Assembly: GCA_014379485.1 (NCBI GenBank)
Contig: JACMLS010000250.1
Coordinates: 1 to 10,369, forward strand
Direction: 5' to 3'
From: Bacteroidia bacterium
GTDB lineage: Bacteria > Bacteroidota > Bacteroidia > B-17B0 > Aurantibacillaceae
DNA: 10,369 bases
Shown here: piece after piece, positions 1 to 6,833 of the stretch
Position numbering within the stretch: position 1 is the stretch's first letter
How the letters are laid out: every line of letters begins with the position of its first letter
Translations under genes and position numbers: made by a program
Notes under the pieces: generated by a model
The model's input: the letters and a program-made list of their open reading frames with translations, nothing else
Told to the model about the DNA's origin: nothing
Databases searched by the model: none

Positions 1-1442
1 ATGCGCCTTGCGTAATAGATACTATCAAGTATCTCTTTTTGTTTCTCTTCAATAATATCTTTCTGTTTTGTAATTGCAAGGTTTGATTTCTTTTTCTGCA
101 AAAAACTTCGCCAGGCAAAAACAGCAAAACCAATTACCAAAAGTAAAAATCCGCAAACAGAAAACAAGATCACTTTTTGTTTTTTACTTTCTGCGGCAGC
201 TATTACGCGCTGGTTTTCTTTATCCTTGTTCAACAGTTCTATAGCCTGATCTTTTTTCTGGCCTGCGTATTGCGCATTCATTTGCGCAATGAGGCGGTTG
301 TTCTCATTATTGGTAATAGCATCTTTTAATGAAGCAAATAATTTGTGGTAATGATAAGCAGAAACAAAGTCGCCAAGTGCAGAATCGCATTCGGAAAGTG
401 AAAAGCAGGCGCGCATCAATTCGGGCGAAGCATCTATTTTTTTTGCCACTTGCGCCGCTTCCAGTAAAACTTTTTTCGCTTCGGCCGGTTTGCGTTCCTC
501 TAAATAAGTTTCGCCATAATTATTATAGGCAACCACTACACCTTCCTGGTAACCTATTTCTTTACTCAGCGAAAGGCTTTTTTTATAAAAGTCTTTCGCT
601 GGTTCATATTCTTTTTTATTTGCATGCACAGCGCCTATGTTCAGGTAAAGATCTGCCATTCCTTTTTTGTCGCCAAGTTCATTGCGGATAGAAAAACTTT
701 TAGAATAAAACTCAATAGCTTTATCATAATTTCCTTTTTTGGCATAAATGGCGCCGATGTTACTATAAGGCACAGCCATTCCTTTTTTATCTCCAAGCTC
801 ATTGCGGATCTCTAAACTTTTAGAATAAAACTCAATGGCCAGTTCGTAATTATTCTTGTTGGCGTGTATATTGCCAATGTTGTTATACGAATTTGCAACA
901 CCCTTTTTATCGCCCAAAGTTTCTTTGATCTGTAAAGCCTTAAAATAAAATTCTATTGCCTTATCATAATTTCCAATGTCTGCATGCACAATCCCAAGAT
1001 TATTATAAACGCCTGCCATTCCTTTCTGATCTCCTGTTTTTTCGTAAGACTTAAGGCTCTTCAGATAAAATTCAAAAGCCATATCATTGTCTCCTTTATC
1101 TGCATATATATTTGCCATATTGGTCATGGCTTTTCCGATTCCTTTTTCCCATCCTGAATTAGTTCCGATGCGAACAGAGCTTGCGCTGATAAAAGCCGCC
1201 TTGGCAAAATTCATTGCCGTATCATACGAGCCAATGCTTTTAAATTCCCAACTCAGGTCGTTCAGCAATTTTACTTTTTCAGTATCTCCGCCTGAACTTG
1301 CTCCGGTAAAAGAACGCTTTTTTAATTCTGACAGTAAAGAATCAAGTTTAGCATTTTGAGAATAAGAGGTGCTAAAGCAGAAACAAAAAGCCGCAATAAA
1401 AAACAAGCCTGACAAAAAATTTCTTGCTGTATTAAAAATCAT
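1..1442 (-). CDS. TPR-repeat membrane protein, 3' end cut by window edge
   Basis: The reading frame starts at ATG 1442-1440 and stays open for 480 codons to the left edge, so the C-terminus is missing. Residues 1-29 form a signal peptide (start MIFNTARNF, end TSYSQ). From about residue 107 to 346 there are six TPR units of exactly 40 residues (for example NNLGIVHADIGNYDKAIEFY), followed by a degenerate one. A polar helix comes next (about 375-420), then a membrane segment near 422-446 (KVILFSVCGFLLLVIGFAVF) and a basic coiled coil. The visible end is EEKQKEILDSIYYARRI. The expected topology is TPRs in the periplasm and coiled coil in the cytoplasm. The end motif is the same as in the three TPR genes at the right of the window, where it is either near the C-terminus or leads into a SpoIIE-type phosphatase; which applies here cannot be seen. 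TPRs bind proteins or peptides, so a sensor or scaffold role is inferred; the ligand is unknown. Confidence 0.88.
   Translation of the reverse strand, partial: MIFNTARNFLSGLFFIAAFCFCFSTSYSQNAKLDSLLSELKKRSFTGASSGGDTEKVKLLNDLSWEFKSIGSYDTAMNFAKAAFISASSVRIGTNSGWEKGIGKAMTNMANIYADKGDNDMAFEFYLKSLKSYEKTGDQKGMAGVYNNLGIVHADIGNYDKAIEFYFKALQIKETLGDKKGVANSYNNIGNIHANKNNYELAIEFYSKSLEIRNELGDKKGMAVPYSNIGAIYAKKGNYDKAIEFYSKSFSIRNELGDKKGMADLYLNIGAVHANKKEYEPAKDFYKKSLSLSKEIGYQEGVVVAYNNYGETYLEERKPAEAKKVLLEAAQVAKKIDASPELMRACFSLSECDSALGDFVSAYHYHKLFASLKDAITNNENNRLIAQMNAQYAGQKKDQAIELLNKDKENQRVIAAAESKKQKVILFSVCGFLLLVIGFAVFAWRSFLQKKKSNLAITKQKDIIEEKQKEILDSIYYARR
405..1124 (-). repeat. Six degenerate 120-base tandem repeats encoding TPRs
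   Basis: The TPR part of the minus-strand gene repeats with a 120-base period (40 codons), with no insertions across six units. Neighbouring units are still alike in DNA: the stretches starting near 661 and near 781 share the run tcattgcggat and then the 20-base block acttttagaataaaactcaa. This points to fairly recent internal duplication or conversion rather than only protein-level conservation. Confidence 0.7.
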
Positions 1443-1731
1443 CAGCGCAAATTTAAGACTTAAAGAATCTGTAATCCGTAATACTGCTAAGTATAAAAAC
1501 CTAAAAACCATTCAGGATTTTTGCAATAGAAAAGAAAATCCCTAAATTGTTTCTTAAATGAGCTGAAACAAAAACCTGATTTTTTTGGATTTGTTCAGTT
1601 AACTATTTTGTTCGGATGTTCTGCTAAAACTGTGCATTAGCCCCCCGAATTCAAATTCTCGTCTCATTTCATTAGTAAAATCGATTTAGTTTTTTTGTAT
1701 CATTACATATTCAAATTAAACCAATTTCCCA
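1443..1731. other. Divergent intergenic region with no firm promoter call
   Basis: This 289-base AT-rich stretch separates two divergently oriented genes and should hold the promoters of both. No complete match to the Bacteroidota promoter (TTTG, about 19 bases, TAnnTTTG) was found for either gene. There is a perfect 7-base inverted repeat TTGTTTC / GAAACAA at 1547-1553 and 1565-1571, and a direct repeat TTTGTTC at 1590-1596 and 1607-1613. Either could be a regulator site, but both are short enough to occur by chance in such AT-rich DNA. No ORF of note and no RNA gene was recognised. The plus-strand gene has no Shine-Dalgarno sequence before its ATG, which is normal in this phylum. Confidence 0.5.
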
Positions 1732-4700
1732 ATGAAAAAAGTTGTTCTGTTTTTTTCTCTCCTGTTAGCTGCTGTTTCAGTAAAATCGCAGACAAATCCA
1801 GGTGATACCATTGTTATGCAAACTTTTACTTTCGGTTCGTTGCAAGATGACTGGTTCACTTTTCCTTCTGATACCATTCAGTTTGAAAAAGTGATTATGA
1901 AATATAAACTCAAATGCAACTCTGCACAAACACCAGCCTGTGGCGAGTGGGACTATCTTACAAATACTTACGTTTACCATCCGACAGGTTTGCTTGACTC
2001 TTCGGTAATTAATCAGCCAACAATTGTAGTTAATTCTGCAAGCCCTGACAGCGTTGCGTATTCTTACAACCCCACTTATTCTTACGATACCAGCTTTCAA
2101 TATTTTATGGTGAATACTTCTACCGTTTCGCTCACCACTTCAATTATTGGCGCAGGTGGTACAACTACTAACGCTCCTTTTGGCGCAGCGCTGCCTGTTT
2201 CAAGAACGCAGTACTTGTGGAAAGCAAGCGAAATGTCTGCGGCAGGAATGACGATGGGAAACATTACAGGCCTGCAATTTTATCTTCAATCTTTAGGCGG
2301 GCAGCTCCGCAATCTCACAATAAAAATAAAATCAACTGCGCTTGATTCACTGACCACAGCAACTTTTTCTGCAGCAGGTTTTACCACAGTGTACATGCAA
2401 AACACGCTGTTCAGTGCAACGGGCTGGAATGCGCTGCAACTTACAACGCCGTTCAATTGGAACGGGACCTCTAATTTAATTGTTGAAATTACATATGATA
2501 ATCTGCAGGCTTCAACAAACAATGCACTTGCGGCAGACACAACAACGCTGTTTAAATCCGGTTTAATTAATGCAGGAAGCGATCGTGCTGTATCTGCAAA
2601 TGCGGGCGGACATATTGATATTCCTTTGAACCCTTCTGTTGCCGCGCTTGACTCTTTCATAACCGTTGCTTATTGGGCTTATGGCGATGTTTCTTTACAA
2701 CCAATGGATGGAACCTGTTTTGAAGCAGTAGATTCTATAAACCAGCGCGTAATAAATGCGCACATGCCCTGGAGCGATGCAAATGTTTATTGGGATGCCG
2801 GAAATGTAGGCGGCAGTTACGATCGTATAAACAAAGTGGCAACCTTAGCAGAATATGAAGGCAACTGGAATTACTGGGCCTTTACAAAAAACGTTGCAAC
2901 AGGCTCAATGAAAATTTACCTGAACGGGGTTTTATGGCATAGCGGAACAGGTAAGACAAGAAGAATGAAAAACATAAAAAAATTCAGACTTGCGCAGGGC
3001 AATTGGGGCGGTTCTAATTCTTATGCAGGTCGTATGGATGAGTTTACCGTTTTCAATAAAGAATTATCGCTTGCAGAAATTACAACGTACATGAATCAGC
3101 CAATCACAACTGCCGATCCTAATTTTTCAAATCTTGCGGTGCATTTTAATTTTAACGATGGCAATTATGTAACAGCAGCAGATTCTGCTTCCGGAAATCA
3201 CGGTGCGGCATTGTTCTCCGGAATTCAGAATCCACTGAAACCAGCGTCAGAAATGATTTCAGGATTCGCAGAAACAAAAATCCGCCCGCAAATTACTTTT
3301 GAGCAGGGCGTTTATGTTTCTTATCTCGATTCTGTTTCTGTAATTGATTCAACACTAAATGTGCCATTTGTAATTCTTGCGTATAATGATTCGGTTGTAA
3401 ATCCATCTGTTGCCACCGATACACTTGTTGGCTGGCCGGTTGTTGCCAACGGAATTGCTGACAGTACAATTTATCTCTCTTCCTATTCCTATTACAATGT
3501 ATTTCCTGAAATAGACCGCTTTGAACTGGCGCGTTATATTACTCCTTACGGCAACGGTTTGTCACTTGGTACCGGAGGATGGACCTGGACATTTGATGTG
3601 AGTGATTATATAACACTGTTACATGATTCCGTTCATCTTTCAGCAGGTAACTGGCAGGAATTATTAGATGTACAATTTTTAATGATTGTTGGTACACCAC
3701 CAAGAGATGTGATTGGAATTGAAAATTTATGGAACGGAAATTTTGATTATGGAAATGCAGCAGACCCGATAGAAAATTATCTTCCGGCGCTAAATGTAAA
3801 CATTCCTGCCAATGCGGTAAACTCAAGATGGAAGTCAAGAGTAACCGGACACGGAATGGATTCGCCCGGCAACTGTGCAGAGTTTTGTCCTAAAAATCAT
3901 TATTACAACATTAACAACAATCTTGAGTATACACAACTTGCATGGAGAGATAATTGTGATCTGAACCCGCTTTATCCGCAAGGTGGAACCTGGGTGTATG
4001 ACAGGTCTAACTGGTGTCCGGGAGCTGAGGTGTGGACTTATGATTTTGAATTAACGCCTTTTGTAACCGCAGGAGATACAGCTGTCTTAAATCACGATGT
4101 TCAGCCCTACACACATACAAGCGGATGGGATTACTGGCAGATAGAAGACCAGGTTGTTTATTATTCTGCACCAAATTTTACTTTAGATGCTTCGCTCGAA
4201 GATATTCTTTCTCCCACAAAAGATCAGATGTGGGCGCGTTACAATCCTATCTGTACAAATCCTATTATCAAAATTAAAAACACAGGCTCAGCAACACTCA
4301 CATCGCTTACCATTACTTATGGTCTTGTGGGTTCAACACCTTCTGTTTATACCTGGACCGGCTCACTTGCCTTTCTGGAATCTGAAACTGTTACTTTAGG
4401 AAACTTTGCATGGTCTACTGCAGCAACAGATTTTTCTGTAACGCTCAGCAATCCAAACGGAGGAACCGATCAGTATCAATACAACAACGCGCGCAGCAAT
4501 CCCTTTACTTTTCCAATGATATTACCTTCTAAATTTGTAATTCAGCTTCAGACAAATACTAATTACTGGGAGAATGTATGGACTTTGAAAAACAGCGCAG
4601 GAACTGTTATTGCAAGCAGAAGCGGAGCAGCCGCCAACACAACGTATAAAGATACTGTTGACCTGCCAAGTGATTGTTACGAATTTGAATTACTTGATTC

Positions 4701-5127
4701 TGGCGAAGATGGTTTAAGCTGGTGGGCCAATACAGGGCAGGGAAATGGGTCTATGCGTTTCAGAAGCGCTACCAATGGTACCATATTAAAAAATTTCGGG
4801 GCAGATTTTGGCGGACAGATTTATCAGCAACTCAACGTGGGTTTAAATGTAGGCATCAATCAATACGTTTACACAGACCGCGATGTTATGAATGTATATC
4901 CCAATCCCTCTAACGGGCATGTAAACATTGATGTGAACCTGGCAACGCGCGATGACGGTACAATTAAACTGTATGATCTTATGGGAAAAACTGTGTACAC
5001 GCGTTCGTTTAAAGATCAGGTAACAGACAGTTTTGAAGCAGATTTTTCATACCTGAGCAAAGGCATTTATTATGTAACGCTTCGCACAAAAAACAAACTC
5101 ATAACAAAAAAACTGATTTTGAATTAG
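1732..5127 (+). CDS. PNGase F-like secreted protein with large insertion, LamG-like domain and T9SS sorting domain
   Basis: 1131 residues. Residues 1-20 are a signal peptide (end SVKSQ). Residues 28-85 resemble the N-terminal part of peptide-N-glycosidase F (FTFPSD, KVIMKYKLKC, ACGEWDYLTNTYVY). The match resumes at about 594-812 (DRFELARYITPY, FDVSDY, VGTPPRD, CAEFC, DRSNWCPG). From remembered PNGase F numbering, catalytic Asp60 matches D74 and Glu206 matches E717. The three disulfides match C62-C70, C715-C719 and C742-C762. Glu118 seems not to be kept (AGNW in place of TETW). The insertion holds a Bacteroidota surface-protein module (about 158-258) and a LamG-like fold (about 294-500). After the enzyme-like part come an Ig/CARDB-like stretch (about 818-928), a beta-sandwich (about 935-1035) and a T9SS type A sorting domain (about 1048-1131, YPNPSNG to ITKKLILN). 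It is expected at the cell surface or outside the cell, cleaving or binding N-glycans on glycoproteins. Activity is not proven by sequence. It ends in TAG and is followed by a terminator. Confidence 0.88.
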   Translation: MKKVVLFFSLLLAAVSVKSQTNPGDTIVMQTFTFGSLQDDWFTFPSDTIQFEKVIMKYKLKCNSAQTPACGEWDYLTNTYVYHPTGLLDSSVINQPTIVVNSASPDSVAYSYNPTYSYDTSFQYFMVNTSTVSLTTSIIGAGGTTTNAPFGAALPVSRTQYLWKASEMSAAGMTMGNITGLQFYLQSLGGQLRNLTIKIKSTALDSLTTATFSAAGFTTVYMQNTLFSATGWNALQLTTPFNWNGTSNLIVEITYDNLQASTNNALAADTTTLFKSGLINAGSDRAVSANAGGHIDIPLNPSVAALDSFITVAYWAYGDVSLQPMDGTCFEAVDSINQRVINAHMPWSDANVYWDAGNVGGSYDRINKVATLAEYEGNWNYWAFTKNVATGSMKIYLNGVLWHSGTGKTRRMKNIKKFRLAQGNWGGSNSYAGRMDEFTVFNKELSLAEITTYMNQPITTADPNFSNLAVHFNFNDGNYVTAADSASGNHGAALFSGIQNPLKPASEMISGFAETKIRPQITFEQGVYVSYLDSVSVIDSTLNVPFVILAYNDSVVNPSVATDTLVGWPVVANGIADSTIYLSSYSYYNVFPEIDRFELARYITPYGNGLSLGTGGWTWTFDVSDYITLLHDSVHLSAGNWQELLDVQFLMIVGTPPRDVIGIENLWNGNFDYGNAADPIENYLPALNVNIPANAVNSRWKSRVTGHGMDSPGNCAEFCPKNHYYNINNNLEYTQLAWRDNCDLNPLYPQGGTWVYDRSNWCPGAEVWTYDFELTPFVTAGDTAVLNHDVQPYTHTSGWDYWQIEDQVVYYSAPNFTLDASLEDILSPTKDQMWARYNPICTNPIIKIKNTGSATLTSLTITYGLVGSTPSVYTWTGSLAFLESETVTLGNFAWSTAATDFSVTLSNPNGGTDQYQYNNARSNPFTFPMILPSKFVIQLQTNTNYWENVWTLKNSAGTVIASRSGAAANTTYKDTVDLPSDCYEFELLDSGEDGLSWWANTGQGNGSMRFRSATNGTILKNFGADFGGQIYQQLNVGLNVGINQYVYTDRDVMNVYPNPSNGHVNIDVNLATRDDGTIKLYDLMGKTVYTRSFKDQVTDSFEADFSYLSKGIYYVTLRTKNKLITKKLILN

Positions 5128-5148
5128 AATTTTATTTTTTAAACAGCT

Positions 5149-5187
5149 AAACGGGCCGTCATTTTAAAATGTCGGCCCGTTTTTTTA
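5149..5187 (+). terminator. Rho-independent terminator after the PNGase F-like gene
   Basis: Two 17-base arms lie back to back: AAACGGGCCGTCATTTT at 5149-5165 and AAAATGTCGGCCCGTTT at 5166-5182. They pair throughout except for one T-T mismatch, with the innermost bases forming the loop. The GC-rich stem base is followed by a run of seven T (5180-5186). It starts 21 bases after the TAG stop, so it should end the upstream transcript and separate it from the TPR genes. There is no matching T-run on the opposite strand, so it is read as one-directional. Confidence 0.85.
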
Positions 5188-5206
5188 CTACGTGTAAACC
5201 CTTACG

Positions 5207-5235
5207 GTTGTTTCGCTTCTTTTTTTTTATCTTGC
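5207..5235 (+). promoter_or_regulatory. Possible Bacteroidota-type promoter for the TPR gene pair
   Basis: GTTG at 5207-5210 and TATCTTGC at 5228-5235 resemble the -33 (TTTG) and -7 (TAnnTTTG) boxes of the Bacteroidota housekeeping sigma factor. Each box departs from consensus at one position, and the 17-base spacing is two shorter than usual. The position between terminator and ATG 5253 is right. It would leave a very short leader. Confidence 0.3.
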
Positions 5236-5252
5236 AAGGTGAATTTTTTTAG

Positions 5253-6833
5253 ATGAACAAGGCCGGCGGTTTTCTTTTTTTCTTTTTACTGAAGTTGATT
5301 TTTGTGTCAGCTCAACCGGGTGTGACAGATTCACTCCTTGCCCTTATCAAAAAAGATAAAGAGGATAGCAGTAAAATAAACCACCTCAATAATCTTGGAT
5401 GGGAGCTGATGTACCAGGATCCTGATACTTCTATTATTTTGGGCAACCAGGCGCTTTCGCTTTCGCAAAAATTATGTGCTTCCTCAAAAGACAAATTGAT
5501 ATGGTTTGGTAAAAAGGGTATGGCCAGCTCTCTTGGAAACCTGGGTGTTTACTATCATCTTAAATCTGATTATCAGAAAGCACTGGAATATTATACGCAA
5601 GCCACAACACTAAGCGAAGAGTTACTCAGAAACAGCAAAAACCCTGCTGAGAGAAAGATTTTTTTGAGTGGAATTTCTGCGCGCTATGGCAATATGGGGC
5701 TTGCTTATGCTGACCAGGGAAATTATCCTAAAGGGTTGGAATATTATTTAAAAGCACTAAAAATAGATGAAACTGCCGGAAATAAAAGCGGAATGATAAA
5801 TCATTTATGTAACATGGGAATTGTGTATAAAGACCAGGGAGATTATTCAGCTTCCCTTGCTCATTACACAAGGGCGCTTAAACTTATTGATGAAACCGGA
5901 AATAAAAGCGCGCTTGCAACCATACTGGGCAATGTTGCAAGCATTTATAAAGACCAGGGAAATTTTACAAAGGCAATAGATTATTGTTTCCAGGCATTAA
6001 AAACAGATTCGGCAAAAGGAAACCTATATGGCATGGCAAGGCATACGGGTAACATCGGGTTAATTTATTCTGAGCAAGGCGATTCTGCTGTGAGGTCGGG
6101 TAACAATACGTATGCTATGAAAAGCAAATATCTTTTGGCGCTTGAATATTATTTTAAAGCCTTAAAACTGGATGGAGAGATCGGAAATAAAAACGGGGAA
6201 GCTGCATGGTATAATAATATTGGCGTTCTCTATACCAAAACAAAAAAATTTAAGGAAGCAACAACCTATCTGCAAAAAGCTATTGAAATAGACAGTGCTA
6301 TCGGAAATTTAAAAGGATTGATTATGGACGAAGACCAGCTGTCTAAACTTTATGAAAATACAGGAAAAGATCAGCAGGCCCTTATCCATTACAAAAAATC
6401 AAGAGCATTGCAAGACTCTGTTTTTTCTGAGGAAAATAAAAAACAACTGCTTCAAAAAGAAATGAATTTTAATTTCGAAAAAAAAGAAGCCGTTGCTAAT
6501 GCAGAACATAAAAAAGAATTAGAAAGCCAGGGCCGGATTGCGGATGAAAAAAGCCGTAAGCAGAATGTTATTATGTTATCAGTCATCAGTTGCTTGTTGT
6601 TAGTTGTTGTTTTTGCAGCTTTTGTTTTCAGGTCGTTAAGAATTACACGCAAACAAAAAACGCAGATAGAAGTACAAAAGCGCGAAGTTGAAATGCAAAA
6701 AGAACTGGTGGAAGAGAAACAGAAAGAAATTTTAGATAGTATTTATTACGCCAGAAGAATTCAAAGAGCTTTAATTACTTCAGAAAAATATATTGGGCGG
6801 AACTGGATGAGATTAAGAAGTAAAAACCAATGA
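5253..6833 (+). CDS. TPR / membrane helix / coiled-coil protein ending at the SpoIIE-linker helix
   Basis: 526 residues. A signal peptide at residues 1-21 (KLIFVSAQ) supports the ATG at 5253. TPR units with a 40-residue period begin near 95, 146, 186, 226 and 266, and another near 321. The period is broken by about 11 extra residues around 121-135 and about 15 around 278-292. A charged helix (about 390-436) is followed by a membrane segment (about 438-460, MLSVISCLLLVVVFAAFVF), then a basic coiled coil and EILDSIYYARRIQRALITSE (492-511). The protein stops 15 residues later. In Bacteroidota TPR phosphatases this helix leads into a SpoIIE/PP2C catalytic domain; here none exists. The expected topology is periplasmic TPRs with a short cytoplasmic coiled coil, giving an inferred sensor or scaffold role without its own enzyme. 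Its TGA stop overlaps the next ATG, so the two genes are probably translationally coupled. The C-terminal 120 residues are nearly the same as those of the next gene. Confidence 0.88.
   Translation: MNKAGGFLFFFLLKLIFVSAQPGVTDSLLALIKKDKEDSSKINHLNNLGWELMYQDPDTSIILGNQALSLSQKLCASSKDKLIWFGKKGMASSLGNLGVYYHLKSDYQKALEYYTQATTLSEELLRNSKNPAERKIFLSGISARYGNMGLAYADQGNYPKGLEYYLKALKIDETAGNKSGMINHLCNMGIVYKDQGDYSASLAHYTRALKLIDETGNKSALATILGNVASIYKDQGNFTKAIDYCFQALKTDSAKGNLYGMARHTGNIGLIYSEQGDSAVRSGNNTYAMKSKYLLALEYYFKALKLDGEIGNKNGEAAWYNNIGVLYTKTKKFKEATTYLQKAIEIDSAIGNLKGLIMDEDQLSKLYENTGKDQQALIHYKKSRALQDSVFSEENKKQLLQKEMNFNFEKKEAVANAEHKKELESQGRIADEKSRKQNVIMLSVISCLLLVVVFAAFVFRSLRITRKQKTQIEVQKREVEMQKELVEEKQKEILDSIYYARRIQRALITSEKYIGRNWMRLRSKNQ

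Noticed and set aside
329..1359. Plus-strand open frames (for example 329-691 and 1087-1359) opposite the left TPR gene.
   Set aside because: They are antisense shadows of a clear signal-peptide, TPR and membrane protein; their translations show no family features.
1443..1455. On the minus strand, TAAATTTG just upstream of the ATG at 1442 matches the Bacteroidota -7 box TAnnTTTG.
   Set aside because: It lies only about four bases from the ATG, so transcription would start inside the gene, and there is no TTTG box 19 bases upstream.
1547..1613. Short inverted repeat (TTGTTTC / GAAACAA) and direct repeat (TTTGTTC twice) as an operator.
   Set aside because: Seven-base matches in AT-rich DNA are expected by chance and do not sit at a recognisable promoter.
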